From NCBI GenBank assembly GCA_964442385.1, contig CAYTYZ010000006.1:1-57877 (forward strand): DNA of 57,877 nucleotides. The letters run 5' to 3'. A program made the translations under genes and the position numbers. The notes under the pieces were generated by a model. The model searched no databases. It saw only the letters and a program-made list of their open reading frames with translations, and had not been told where the DNA came from. This stretch comes from CAYTYZ01 sp964442385 (lineage in GTDB: Bacteria; Patescibacteriota; Microgenomatia; UBA12405). Every line of letters starts with the position of its first letter. Positions within the stretch are counted from its first letter, which is position 1. Positions 41,059 through 49,438 of this stretch are shown in pieces.

Positions 41059-41087
41059 TTGACACCCGAATTATCTCAATGTAAAGT
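41059..41087 (+). promoter_or_regulatory. Promoter of the XRE-redox operon, leaderless
   Basis: TTGACA (41059-41064) and TAAAGT (41082-41087) with a 17-nt spacer; ATG 41097 is about 3 nt after the predicted +1 (41094). Confidence 0.65.
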
Positions 41088-41096
41088 AAACTATAC

Positions 41097-41294
41097 ATGC
41101 AAATTAACAATAACATTAGTATATTAAGGGATCAAATTCACCTTACTCAAGAAGATTTAGCTAAAAAAGTAGAAGTTAGCAGGCAAACCATAATAGCTAT
41201 GGAAAAAGGGGATTATAGCCCGTCTTTGCTACTAGCTTTTAAGCTTTCCAAGGTCTTTAAATTATCAATTGAAAAAATATTTTATCTAAAATGA
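41097..41294 (+). CDS. XRE-family transcriptional regulator
   Basis: 65 residues, just one HTH_3 domain: LRDQIHLTQEDLAKKVEVSRQTIIAMEKGDYSPSLLLAFKLSKVF spans both HTH helices and the following ones. Typical of the minimal regulators paired with DUF2178 membrane proteins. Overlaps the next gene by 4 nt (ATGA). Likely autoregulates the operon from the promoter just upstream. Confidence 0.9.
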   Translation: MQINNNISILRDQIHLTQEDLAKKVEVSRQTIIAMEKGDYSPSLLLAFKLSKVFKLSIEKIFYLK

Positions 41295-41647
41295 CCAAGT
41301 CCAATTTTATTCAGGCATTATTTTGCTTAATTATTATAATTATTGCCTCATCCTTGGCCAATTTATTTGATTTTTTTATGCCCATGGGTTTTCAATATAT
41401 TCTAATTGCTCTTGCCACTGTCCTATTTTCCTTAGTCGCTAAAAAACTTTTAGCAAAAACTAACCTAGATGAGCGCGAACAACAGCTGGAATTAATTAAC
41501 TATAAATATGCCTATATCATCAGCAATACTATTTTATTGGCTACTATTTTTTATCAGAGTTTAATCCACAACTGCAGCCCAGTCCTAGTTTTTGTATTAG
41601 GTGTATCTTTGTTTAGTAAAATTATCATTTCATTTATAAGAAAGTGA
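41291..41647 (+). CDS. DUF2178-like membrane protein
   Basis: 118 residues with four hydrophobic segments and the LDEREQQLELINYKYAY motif (D-E-R-E-x-x-I/L between helices 2 and 3), characteristic of DUF2178-type proteins that pair with XRE regulators. Overlaps both neighbours by 4 nt. Role unknown; may sense something for the regulator. Confidence 0.65.
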   Translation: MTKSNFIQALFCLIIIIIASSLANLFDFFMPMGFQYILIALATVLFSLVAKKLLAKTNLDEREQQLELINYKYAYIISNTILLATIFYQSLIHNCSPVLVFVLGVSLFSKIIISFIRK

Positions 41648-42051
41648 CCAAAAAATATGCGTTTAGCCTAGTCTTGTGCGTACTTTTACTTTCAGCCTGC
41701 AACGGGAACCCAAAAGTTAGCGAAAAAACTGGTGATCTGATGCAAAAACAAAGTTATTTAGCTTATTCTCCCCAGTTATATGCTCAAACTATAGACCAAA
41801 AGAGAATTCTATTTTTCAAAGCCAACTGGTGTCCAACTTGTAACACTGCTGACAAAGACTTTTTGGATAATATTGGAAAAATTCCCGAAGGCGTAACCGT
41901 ATATCAAGTCGATTATGACAAGGAAACAGTGCTTAAGAAAAAGTATAACATTACTTATCAGCATACTTTCGTTCAGGTGGACACCCAGGGTAATGAAATA
42001 GCCAAATGGAACGGGGGAGGCATAGATAAATTATTATCGTCTTTAAAATAA
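41644..42051 (+). CDS. Thioredoxin-fold lipoprotein
   Basis: 135 residues. Lipoprotein signal with lipobox LLSAC (Cys about 19). A thioredoxin fold follows, with active site ANWCPTC (about 60-65) and the cis-Pro region replaced by YQHTFVQV. Expected on the outer face of the membrane, acting as reductant or oxidant of extracytoplasmic thiols. GTG start. One nucleotide before the DipZ-like gene, its probable electron donor. Confidence 0.85.
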   Translation: MTKKYAFSLVLCVLLLSACNGNPKVSEKTGDLMQKQSYLAYSPQLYAQTIDQKRILFFKANWCPTCNTADKDFLDNIGKIPEGVTVYQVDYDKETVLKKKYNITYQHTFVQVDTQGNEIAKWNGGGIDKLLSSLK

Positions 42052-42052
42052 T

Positions 42053-43594
42053 ATGTTGACAATCATAATTGCTTATCTTGCTGGTGTTATAACTCTTCTT
42101 AGTCCATGTGTTTTACCTGTCTTGCCACTTATCCTATCTGGAACTTCAGGAAATAAAAACCGATCCTATGGCATAATTTTTGGTTTTACTTCTGCGTTTA
42201 CTGCTTTAACTTTATTTCTATCAACTTTGGTGAGGATTTTGGGAATTTCGGCTGATTTCATTAGAACTTCGGCTATCTTATTTATCGCTTTTTTTGCCCT
42301 AACTATTCTAATTCCACCGCTACAATTATTTTGGGAAAGGATTACCAGTAAATTTTTACCAAAACAGTCTTCAAAAACTAACAATGGTTTTATTGGTGGT
42401 CTCATTTTTGGCCTAAACCTAGCCATTCTATGGACACCTTGTGTAGGGCCTATTCTGGCTTCGGTTATATCCCTGGCCCTTACTGGAACCGTCACCCTGC
42501 AAACATTTTTTATTACCCTCTCTTATAGTTTGGGCACAGCTTCTACTATGCTTCTAATTATGGCTTTTGGTCGAAATCTTACCTCGCGACTGCGAAATCC
42601 AATTCTTTTACAAAAAGGCCTGGCTCTTCTAATGCTTGCCACCGCCATTGCCATGTATTTTGGCTTTGATCGTCAGTTACAAACCAAATTGCTTGACCTA
42701 GTACCCACAGTAAAGATATTAGATAACCTTGAAAAAAACGTTACAACCGTAGGGGTAGACCCACGTGTCTACCCTGATAGCAATGCCTACCCATCAGCTC
42801 CTGACTTTACTGGAGGTGGCACCTGGCTTAATTCACCAAACCCTCTTAGCCTTAAAACCAACTTAAAAGGCAAGGTGGTTTTAGTGGATTTTTGGACCTA
42901 TACTTGCATAAACTGTATTCGAACTTTGCCTTATGTTCAATCTTGGCAAGAAAAATATGCCGCCAAAGGGTTTACTGTTGTAGGTGTCCATTCTCCTGAA
43001 TTTGAAATCGAAAAAAATACTAAAAATGTTGAGGACGCTATCACGCGACACAAACTGACTTATCCAGTAGTTCAAGACAACGATTTTAAGATTTGGAGTA
43101 GTTACGACAACCGTTATTGGCCGGCTCACTATTTAATTGATAAAGAGGGGCGGGTTCGCTACACCCATTTTGGTGAAGGCAATTATCTTGAAACCGAAAA
43201 TAAGATCAGGGAACTATTGGACGAATCCCCAATAACAGGCTCCGAACCCAAAGTCGACAATAAGCCAATTTCGCCCGAAACTTATTTAGGAACAGCCAGG
43301 GCCGATTATTCTAGCTTTAGGCTCTCGCCAGATTTTATAAAAAAACCAGAATATATCGAAAGTGCCAGCGATTCTGCTTCGCTTCAACTTCGTTGGCTGG
43401 GTTCAAAAATTATTTTAGTACTATCCTCAGATACTCCCAAAAAACTAACTATAAATAGCGACGGAGCTGTAACTACGATGCTAGTTGATTCCGACAAGGA
43501 ATATATTTTAGCCGACACTACATATGGTCAACATCAGCTTGAATTAACCTTTCAAACCGGAATTCGAGCCTACGCTTTTACCTTTGGTCAATAA
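42053..43594 (+). CDS. DipZ-like CcdA-thioredoxin fusion
   Basis: 513 residues in three parts. The N-terminal CcdA/DsbD-type membrane domain (about 1-205) has SPCVLPVLP near the start and WTPCVGP near 125, the two redox-active Cys. A TlpA/ResA-like domain (about 250-400) carries WTYTCINC (about 280-287). A C-terminal ~110-residue beta domain follows. This is the architecture of DipZ in actinobacteria. It would carry reducing power from the cytoplasm across the membrane to the outside. The paired lipoprotein thioredoxin upstream supports this. Confidence 0.85.
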   Translation: MLTIIIAYLAGVITLLSPCVLPVLPLILSGTSGNKNRSYGIIFGFTSAFTALTLFLSTLVRILGISADFIRTSAILFIAFFALTILIPPLQLFWERITSKFLPKQSSKTNNGFIGGLIFGLNLAILWTPCVGPILASVISLALTGTVTLQTFFITLSYSLGTASTMLLIMAFGRNLTSRLRNPILLQKGLALLMLATAIAMYFGFDRQLQTKLLDLVPTVKILDNLEKNVTTVGVDPRVYPDSNAYPSAPDFTGGGTWLNSPNPLSLKTNLKGKVVLVDFWTYTCINCIRTLPYVQSWQEKYAAKGFTVVGVHSPEFEIEKNTKNVEDAITRHKLTYPVVQDNDFKIWSSYDNRYWPAHYLIDKEGRVRYTHFGEGNYLETENKIRELLDESPITGSEPKVDNKPISPETYLGTARADYSSFRLSPDFIKKPEYIESASDSASLQLRWLGSKIILVLSSDTPKKLTINSDGAVTTMLVDSDKEYILADTTYGQHQLELTFQTGIRAYAFTFGQ

Positions 43595-43609
43595 CAAACA
43601 ACCTATAAC

Positions 43610-43637
43610 TTGACAAATAGATATATTATGCTACAAT
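43610..43637 (+). promoter_or_regulatory. Strong extended -10 promoter of the GC-rich orphan
   Basis: TTGACA (43610-43615), 16 nt, then TGcTACAAT with TACAAT at 43632-43637. Predicted +1 near 43644. Confidence 0.7.
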
Positions 43638-43643
43638 AAAGTA

Positions 43644-43851
43644 CGTAGATAATACATATCTACCTTGTACTTTTAAAATCCAATCAGGCAATTAAAACAA
43701 TGGTTTTGCCCACTTTCCTGTGTCTTTTGCTTTCATGTACTTAGACACAGCAATGTGGGCAAAGGGGATAAGGTGCATTGTGCACCCTGGTCCCAAGCCA
43801 ACGTTTTTTTTACTCCACACTGTGGAGATTCTACCCTAAGGAGGGATTACC
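43644..43851 (+). promoter_or_regulatory. Structured 208-nt leader with four hairpins
   Basis: The predicted 5' end begins at GTAGATA-ataca-TATCTAC (43645-43663). A long two-part stem follows, TTTGCCCAC/GTGGGCAAA (43705-43763) with inner TGTGTCT/AGACACA. Then come GGTGCA-ttg-TGCACC (43772-43786) and the perfect palindrome CTCCACA-c-TGTGGAG (43813-43827). AAGGAGG ends 7 nt before the ATG. Not recognised as a known riboswitch class. Confidence 0.5.
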
Positions 43852-44772
43852 ATGGCTAAGAACAAAGGAAACGGAAACGGAAACGGCAGCGGTAAGGGGG
43901 GTGGCCCCAAGAACCACCAGACCGCCGCGGAGCGCTACGAAGAGCGCGGGAAGCGATCTCAGCCGTCGACGAAGAGTCGGCTGCCGGGGCAGCAACCCCT
44001 AGAGCCCACCTTCGGGTTCAATTTCAGCGTGATGGTTGGCATCGTGACCGGATTCATCGGCTCGACCATCAGGTTGCTGAACGGCAAATTCGTCGTCCGC
44101 GAAAACCAGCGCACGCTGGTTGGTGGCGAGGATGGCAAAGTCACCCTCAAGCTGTCCGGAAGCGTCAGCTCAACCGTGACTTACCTGTGGGAAGGTGACC
44201 ATATCATCGTCATGCTCGAGAAGGGCACTGACAACTGGTATTGGACTACTGTGGCCAATTGGGTCAACACCTTCCCGACCGAGAGCGTTTTCCGAAGCGT
44301 CAACGTCAACGGCACGCCTTTCTGGCGTGGCTTTGGCCTGCCGGGGCCCGAGGTGTCGACTTCCATCACCCAGCTCATGCTGAGCGGGCAGGAAGTCCGC
44401 ATCAAGGAAAACATTGGCAATGCCCAGAGTCAGCTCTGGGTGCCCATGCCCGACCGTATGGCCGGGGCTCGCTGGATCGTTGTTTGCCTGTTGCGCTCCG
44501 CGCGACAGGTCACCAACCTCTACGGCGTCAATCTTGATCCCGAGGTGTTCGACGGGTTCGTGGCCAAGATGGCCACGGGCGAGATCGGCTTCAACGAGTG
44601 CGAGGCGGAAATCGCCTCTGCACTTCAGGCGAAGAAGGCGGAAACGCTTCCTATCGCCGATGTCACCCAGGATGCCCCCGCTTTGGCGGAGGCGTCCACC
44701 GCAGAGCCCGCCCCGGAGCCCGCCATCGAGGCGGCGCCGGAAACGGTCAACGAGCAGGCCATTCTGGCCTAA
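43852..44772 (+). CDS. GC-rich orphan protein, probable foreign gene
   Basis: 306 residues, no family recognised. N-terminus is a Gly/Asn/Lys-rich low-complexity run (KGNGNGNGSGKGGG) and basic. Residues about 55-250 look like a compact beta-rich then alpha domain (VTGFIGSTIRLLNGKFVVREN, WEGDHIIVMLEKGTDNWYW). The C-terminal ~50 are Ala/Glu/Pro-rich. By eye the coding sequence is above 60% GC against about 40% around it, with codons such as CTG, GGC, GTC and CGC dominating. It has its own promoter, hairpin leader, AAGGAGG site and strong terminator, so it looks like a self-contained cassette. The N-terminal start is fixed by the ribosome site. Confidence 0.6.
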   Translation: MAKNKGNGNGNGSGKGGGPKNHQTAAERYEERGKRSQPSTKSRLPGQQPLEPTFGFNFSVMVGIVTGFIGSTIRLLNGKFVVRENQRTLVGGEDGKVTLKLSGSVSSTVTYLWEGDHIIVMLEKGTDNWYWTTVANWVNTFPTESVFRSVNVNGTPFWRGFGLPGPEVSTSITQLMLSGQEVRIKENIGNAQSQLWVPMPDRMAGARWIVVCLLRSARQVTNLYGVNLDPEVFDGFVAKMATGEIGFNECEAEIASALQAKKAETLPIADVTQDAPALAEASTAEPAPEPAIEAAPETVNEQAILA

Positions 44773-44790
44773 GGAGTAACGCCTGATTGG

Positions 44791-44839
44791 TGTCTGTGGC
44801 GTATGCGCAAGCATATGCCACAGACATCTTTCTTTTTCT
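44791..44839 (+). terminator. Strong terminator with GCAA tetraloop
   Basis: TGTCTGTGGCGTATGC and GCATATGCCACAGACA form a 16-bp stem with one G-U pair and a GCAA loop (44791-44826), followed by a T-rich stretch. Confidence 0.85.
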
Positions 44840-44858
44840 AAAATCTATTTTTTAGCTT

Positions 44859-44914
44859 TTGGAAAAATAAAGACACGGTGGTAACATATTGCACGTGAAC
44901 ATTTTGTTCATGTG
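44859..44914 (+). promoter_or_regulatory. Promoter and 5'-end hairpin of the second orphan
   Basis: TTGGAA (44859-44864) and TAACAT (44882-44887) are 17 nt apart. The predicted +1 (about 44894) is at the start of a 10-bp stem CACGTGAACA-ttt-TGTTCATGTG (44892-44914). Confidence 0.5.
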
Positions 44915-44945
44915 TTCTTTCAAATACAAAAAGGAGCAAACTATC

Positions 44946-45524
44946 GTGTCAAGCCAGTTTTTTTACACCGCTAGTGAAAAAAATGCCCGCGCCCTTTGTG
45001 ACAAGGCCAATCTTTTGCTGTTTTTCATCAAAACGCTTCGTCCCAGCTTTTGGGACCTGGACCGGTTTTCAATACACTTTGCTAATCCGCCCAAGCAGAT
45101 CAAATCTATACTTAAATACAGTTGTGTAGATGGCAGGTATAGAATTGAAGTTGAATCAGATTCGCTTCTTTGCCGACTAGTAGATCTCATGACTAGTTGT
45201 GGATCGGAGTTTTATGGCAAGTGGTCCTCAACAGGTCCTCTTCTTGAGCCATCGGTAGAACCTGTCTACTTTAATTTTGGGGATCGCAGACTTGTTTTCG
45301 TCCTGGACGAGTTTTACCTTTTCTGTGTCAGTGCCGAGCTTGAGCAGTTTCGCTGGTCCTTTATCGGCAACGAATTCCGCTACAAAAATCCTCATCTAGT
45401 CACCGTTCTCCAGCTAATGCAACACTATAACCCCAGAATGGCCATAAATATTGAGGGTCCCTACAGCGAGCCAAAGCAAGACTGGGTCCATCCTCCTGAA
45501 GGAACCTTCAGTTTCTTTGGTTAA
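44946..45524 (+). CDS. Orphan soluble protein, GTG start
   Basis: 192 residues, aromatic-rich, no membrane segment, no family recognised. It contains the segments VYFNFGDRRLVFVLDEFYLFCVSAE and EQFRWSFIGNEFRYKNPHLV. The GTG at 44946 is chosen because AAAGGAG lies about 10 nt upstream; an earlier TTG frame would run through the 5'-end hairpin. It has its own promoter and terminator, as does the GC-rich orphan just upstream, so the two form a pair of independent cassettes inserted between the DipZ operon and queA. Confidence 0.55.
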   Translation: MSSQFFYTASEKNARALCDKANLLLFFIKTLRPSFWDLDRFSIHFANPPKQIKSILKYSCVDGRYRIEVESDSLLCRLVDLMTSCGSEFYGKWSSTGPLLEPSVEPVYFNFGDRRLVFVLDEFYLFCVSAELEQFRWSFIGNEFRYKNPHLVTVLQLMQHYNPRMAINIEGPYSEPKQDWVHPPEGTFSFFG

Positions 45525-45542
45525 GTGAAACTTTGAAAGATC

Positions 45543-45577
45543 AAGCCCGGCAGTTAATTCTGTCGGGCTTTTTTTAT
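45543..45577 (+). terminator. Rho-independent terminator
   Basis: AAGCCCGGCAG-ttaatt-CTGTCGGGCTT followed by seven T. Confidence 0.85.
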
Positions 45578-45602
45578 GCCTAAAAACAGTTAAAATACAG
45601 CC

Positions 45603-46649
45603 ATGTTGGATATAAAAAGCTTCTCCTATAGTTTGCCCAAAAGCAGTATCGCCTCTACCCCAGTCACACCTCGTGACCATTCTAAACTACTTGTTTTTAA
45701 CCGCCAAACAGGGGAGTATCAAGATCAACATTTTTACAATCTAGTCGATTTACTAACCGAAAATGACGTACTAGTTCTAAACCAAACTAAAGTTTTTCCT
45801 GCTCGTCTTTTTGGCACCAAACCCACCGGAGGCAAGTGTGAAATTCTACTACTCAAACAGCTGACGACTAACAGCTATGAATGTATTGGTACTAATTTAA
45901 AGTCTAATTTAAAAATAACTTTTTCAAGCAATCTTTTTGGTCAAATTATTTCTCACAATACTGTTCAATTTAATCTGTCTGGACTGGAGTTATTACAAGA
46001 ATTTAATCTAATCGGTCACACCCCACTTCCGCCCTATATCGTCGACAATACAGACTCAGAAACCGAATTAAGAACAAAATATCAAACCGTCTATGCTAAA
46101 ACTGGTAGCAGTGCTGCCGCACCCACCGCAGGGCTACATTTTACAACCGAACTTTTAGAAAAACTAAACCAAAAAAATATTCAAATTGAGTTTGTTACGC
46201 TCAATGTTGGCCTTGGAACTTTTCAAAACCTTCGGCCAGAAAATCTTTCTACAAAAACCTTGCATACTGAGTCCTTTGATTTAGAACCAGCCGTAGCCAC
46301 ACGCTTGAATTTAGCCAAACAAGACGGAAAACGTATTATTGCCGTAGGTACCACCACTACCCGAGTGCTCGAAACTTGCACCGAAAATAAAGTTTTAGTA
46401 CCTCAAAAAAATAATACCAATATCTTTATTTTTCCAGAATACCGCTTTAAATTTGCAGATTCGCTTATCACCAATTTTCATTTGCCTGAATCCAGCCTAC
46501 TAATGTTAGTCTCAGCCTTTACTACTTTTCCCAATACTTCCCCAAAATTTACTAACTTTTTGTCGTCTCCTGTGGGCAGAGCCTACACCCACGCCATTAA
46601 TTCTGATTACCGCTTTTTCTCTTTCGGCGATGCTATGTGGATTAGCTAG
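45603..46649 (+). CDS. queA: S-adenosylmethionine:tRNA ribosyltransferase-isomerase
   Basis: Transfers the ribosyl part of SAM to preQ1-tRNA, forming epoxyqueuosine. 348 residues, full length. Landmarks are SIASTPVTPRDHSKLLV near the N-terminus, the CEILLL strand, VYAKTGSSAAAPTAGLHFT around 160-178, the NVGLGTFQ strand and the C-terminal FGDAMWI. A TAAAAT box lies 6 nt before the ATG. Queuosine synthesis genes for preQ1 are not in this window. It draws on the product of MetK (7 kb region). Confidence 0.95.
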   Translation: MLDIKSFSYSLPKSSIASTPVTPRDHSKLLVFNRQTGEYQDQHFYNLVDLLTENDVLVLNQTKVFPARLFGTKPTGGKCEILLLKQLTTNSYECIGTNLKSNLKITFSSNLFGQIISHNTVQFNLSGLELLQEFNLIGHTPLPPYIVDNTDSETELRTKYQTVYAKTGSSAAAPTAGLHFTTELLEKLNQKNIQIEFVTLNVGLGTFQNLRPENLSTKTLHTESFDLEPAVATRLNLAKQDGKRIIAVGTTTTRVLETCTENKVLVPQKNNTNIFIFPEYRFKFADSLITNFHLPESSLLMLVSAFTTFPNTSPKFTNFLSSPVGRAYTHAINSDYRFFSFGDAMWIS

Positions 46650-46661
46650 TATAATTGATTG
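46650..46661 (+). promoter_or_regulatory. -10 box, leaderless GTG start
   Basis: TATAAT at 46650-46655 directly after the queA stop; the GTG at 46661 is 5 nt further and coincides with +1. Confidence 0.5.
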
Positions 46662-47173
46662 TGCTAAGAAAAATAATCCTTCTGGCTTTAATGTTAGGTT
46701 GTTTTATTTCTTGGCCGCTTTCACTAGTAAGGTCTCCGGCTAAACAAAATCTAAAGCTGATCTTTAGCCACCAGACACCAGACGAACTCCAGGCCTTTGG
46801 GGAAAAACTTTCTCTTACCACTAGTCCCATAAAAAGAATCTACTATAACAAGTCAACTCTATTTTTAAACCGTTATTTTTCCAATCTAGTAAATCTACTC
46901 GACCCCAATAACTATTTTTTCAATTCACACCCCAGGGGAGATGTTAGTTATTTTGTCTACAGACAAAAATTTCCTTATCTCTATATTTTTCCTTTTATAT
47001 TAGGCCTTTTTACTTATATAGACTCTAGGAAAAACAAATTATTATTCACTGCTGCCATTTATCTATTTTTGCTATCATTTTTCGAGAATACTGATTTTTT
47101 GGATTTCGGCCTGTTTTTTCTAATCAACTACTTTATTTATTTAGGACTTAAAAGATTATTAAAACTCTCTTAA
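46661..47173 (+). CDS. Membrane protein preceding a glycosyltransferase, unknown
   Basis: About 170 residues. Signal-like hydrophobic N-terminus (ILLALMLGCFISWPLSLV), an extracytoplasmic loop of about 80 residues (KQNLKLIFSHQTPDELQ..RIYYNKSTLFLNRY), then two or three transmembrane helices from about 105. No family recognised. GTG 46661 is preferred to the TTG at 46655, which overlaps the -10. The layout and position suggest an accessory subunit or donor-pathway partner of the adjacent ArnT-like enzyme. Confidence 0.5.
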   Translation: MLRKIILLALMLGCFISWPLSLVRSPAKQNLKLIFSHQTPDELQAFGEKLSLTTSPIKRIYYNKSTLFLNRYFSNLVNLLDPNNYFFNSHPRGDVSYFVYRQKFPYLYIFPFILGLFTYIDSRKNKLLFTAAIYLFLLSFFENTDFLDFGLFFLINYFIYLGLKRLLKLS

Positions 47174-47187
47174 TTCTTATTCTAGTT

Positions 47188-48741
47188 TTGGTACTGGGAT
47201 TTATTCTTAGGTTTTATCTTCTGGGTCAAACCCCAGCAGGACTTTATGCTGATGAAGCTTCCTTGGGTTATAACGCCTATTCACTCTTAAAAACTGGCAA
47301 GGATGAGTATGGCATGTCCTATCCAATCTTAATTCGTTCTTTTGGGGTTTATGCTGCCCCTATATATACCTATTTATTAATGTTACTTCTGAATTTTCTA
47401 GAATTATCAGTTTTTACTATCAGACTTCCCTCAGCCATATTTTCCACATTAACTATATTGTTTGTCTTCTTACTTGTTTTCGAAGTTAGTAAAAACAAAA
47501 AGTTAGCCTTGCTTTCTTCTTTCTTAATTTCACTTTCTCCTTGGCACTTGGCTTTTTCAAGAAGCTTGTATGAGGCCACCTTGGCTCTCTGCTTTTTTGT
47601 TCTTTCCCTTCTGTTTTTTTATAAATCCTTTTCCAAGAGGTTCTTCCTATTTCCCAGTGTTGTTCTCGCTAGTCTGTCCATCCTCTCCTATCCAGCCTAT
47701 AGAATCATCACCCCTCTAACTTTTTTCTTTTTACTTCTTGTCTATAGGAAAAATGTACTTTTTGCCCATAACTTAAAAACCGTATTTATTTCATTTGTCT
47801 TAGGGCTATTGTTACTGTTACCCACCCTGGCGATAGTAAACACAGCTGGCTTTAAAGCTAGACTCAGTAGTACAGGAATAGGACATGGAGGTATGTCTAT
47901 CACAAGCGAATTTTTGTCGCAATACTTTTTCTATTTATCACCCAGAGCGCTTTTTTCCCTGGGGGACCCGGGAGGCAGATTTTCTTTTCCAGATCTACCG
48001 CCATTTTTTCTCTGGCAATTGCCTTTCTATATCTACGGTCTATATTTGTTAATATCGAATAGAAAACAAAATCAGAGTTTATCTAGCCTAATTTTTATTT
48101 TATTTCTTATCAGCCCCATTGCTGCTGCCCTAACCAAAGATCCATTTTCTTCAATTAGATCTCTACCCCTGTTAATTCCAATAACTATAATCATAAGTTT
48201 TGCCATAATCCACATCCTTAAAAACCACAAACTTCTCATGCTGTTTCTCACTCTTGCTAGTCTCTTTTCTTTAGGACGTATCTATTTATCGGTCTTCAAA
48301 TTTTCCGATTATTATAGACATGTATCTTGGGACTATGGAGCACAGGAATTGTCTTGGAAGTTATATCAATACAAACCTATTCCGATAATAGTCGATAATA
48401 GCCGGGGTCTTTTATATTCTCAATTTTTATTTTTTTATCGCTACAATCCCACCAGCTACCAGATTGACAATCCCGATACCACTTCCGAAAACTATTATGA
48501 CAAAATTTCAATTGAACCCAACAAAAAAATAGATAATATTATCTTTAGACCAATATATTGGGAAAAAGATGTCTATCTAAACCAAATAATTGCTGGAGAC
48601 AGTCTGTCAATAAGTGATGAACAAATTGCCGAACACTGCTTGACCCTATTACATGAGATCAATGGTTTTTCCCACAATCTCCTGTATCGAATCGTAAAAA
48701 CTAATCCACAAAAGAAGTTAAAAAATCACAATTGTTTCTAA
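47188..48741 (+). CDS. ArnT/PMT-like membrane glycosyltransferase (GT-C)
   Basis: 517 residues, about 11-13 transmembrane helices. GT-C fold marks are the short periplasmic loop after helix 1 with YADEASLGYNAYSLLKTGKDEYG (the DE acid pair being catalytic), then SLSPWHLAFSRSLYEATLA. Transfers sugars from a polyprenyl phosphate donor to protein or glycan. The TTG at 47188 would cut into helix 1; in-frame codons upstream (KIIKTLLILILV) complete it, so the real start is probably an ATT near 47155-47158, one of two suspected non-AUG starts here. C-terminal ~120 residues are extracytoplasmic. Confidence 0.75.
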   Translation: MVLGFILRFYLLGQTPAGLYADEASLGYNAYSLLKTGKDEYGMSYPILIRSFGVYAAPIYTYLLMLLLNFLELSVFTIRLPSAIFSTLTILFVFLLVFEVSKNKKLALLSSFLISLSPWHLAFSRSLYEATLALCFFVLSLLFFYKSFSKRFFLFPSVVLASLSILSYPAYRIITPLTFFFLLLVYRKNVLFAHNLKTVFISFVLGLLLLLPTLAIVNTAGFKARLSSTGIGHGGMSITSEFLSQYFFYLSPRALFSLGDPGGRFSFPDLPPFFLWQLPFYIYGLYLLISNRKQNQSLSSLIFILFLISPIAAALTKDPFSSIRSLPLLIPITIIISFAIIHILKNHKLLMLFLTLASLFSLGRIYLSVFKFSDYYRHVSWDYGAQELSWKLYQYKPIPIIVDNSRGLLYSQFLFFYRYNPTSYQIDNPDTTSENYYDKISIEPNKKIDNIIFRPIYWEKDVYLNQIIAGDSLSISDEQIAEHCLTLLHEINGFSHNLLYRIVKTNPQKKLKNHNCF

Positions 48742-48766
48742 CCCCATTTATTCTATACAATCAACC

Positions 48767-49438
48767 ATGACCACCGTTCGTATCCATCCTTCATGGCAAG
48801 CCCTTTTGCAAGACGAGTTTATTAAGACTTATTTTCAAGAATTAGTTCAGTTCGTAAAAGGGGAGTATGCAACCAAAACTGTCTTTCCACCCGCCAAAAA
48901 TATTTTTGCCGCTTTTGATAATTGCTCATTAGATACGCTAAAAGTTGTAATTCTAGGTCAAGATCCATATCATACCCCAGGTGTTGCCAATGGTTTGGCT
49001 TTTTCCGCCAACCAAGGCAACCGTATACCCCCAAGCTTACAAAATATATTTAAAGAAATAATTTCTGAATATGGAGGTGAGATGCCAAAAAATCCTGATC
49101 TGACATATTGGGCCAACCAAGGTGTTTTACTCTTAAACACTACTCTTACAGTTCTACAGGGACAGCCTATGTCGCACAAAGACAAGGGCTGGGAGACCTT
49201 TACCGATGCTGTCATAAAAAAAGTATCTGCTACCAATACTAATTTAGTTTTTATGCTTTGGGGGGCCCATGCTCAAAAAAAGAATGATCTTATTGACTCC
49301 CAAAAACACCTAATTCTCACCTCTCCGCACCCCTCACCTTTTTCTGCCCACTCGGGATTTTTTGGCAACTACCATTTTCGACTTTGTAACGAATATTTAG
49401 TACTTCACAATTTACCTGAAATTATATGGAAAAACTAA
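48767..49438 (+). CDS. ung: Uracil-DNA glycosylase, family 1
   Basis: Removes uracil from DNA. 223 residues. Motif A GQDPYHTPGVANGLAFS (about 63-79; Asp is the catalytic base), motif B TSPHPSPFSAHSGF near 184-197 with the leucine-loop HPSPFSAH. A TACAAT box (48756-48761) lies 5 nt before the ATG, so the message is probably leaderless. Its 3' end overlaps the next gene by 13 nt. Confidence 0.95.
   Translation: MTTVRIHPSWQALLQDEFIKTYFQELVQFVKGEYATKTVFPPAKNIFAAFDNCSLDTLKVVILGQDPYHTPGVANGLAFSANQGNRIPPSLQNIFKEIISEYGGEMPKNPDLTYWANQGVLLLNTTLTVLQGQPMSHKDKGWETFTDAVIKKVSATNTNLVFMLWGAHAQKKNDLIDSQKHLILTSPHPSPFSAHSGFFGNYHFRLCNEYLVLHNLPEIIWKN

Noticed and set aside
44170..44814. Long open frame on the minus strand opposite the GC-rich orphan gene (about 214 codons)
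   Set aside because: High GC lengthens antisense frames; composition is Arg/Gly/Leu-rich without domains, and no ribosome site or promoter precedes it. The plus-strand gene has both.
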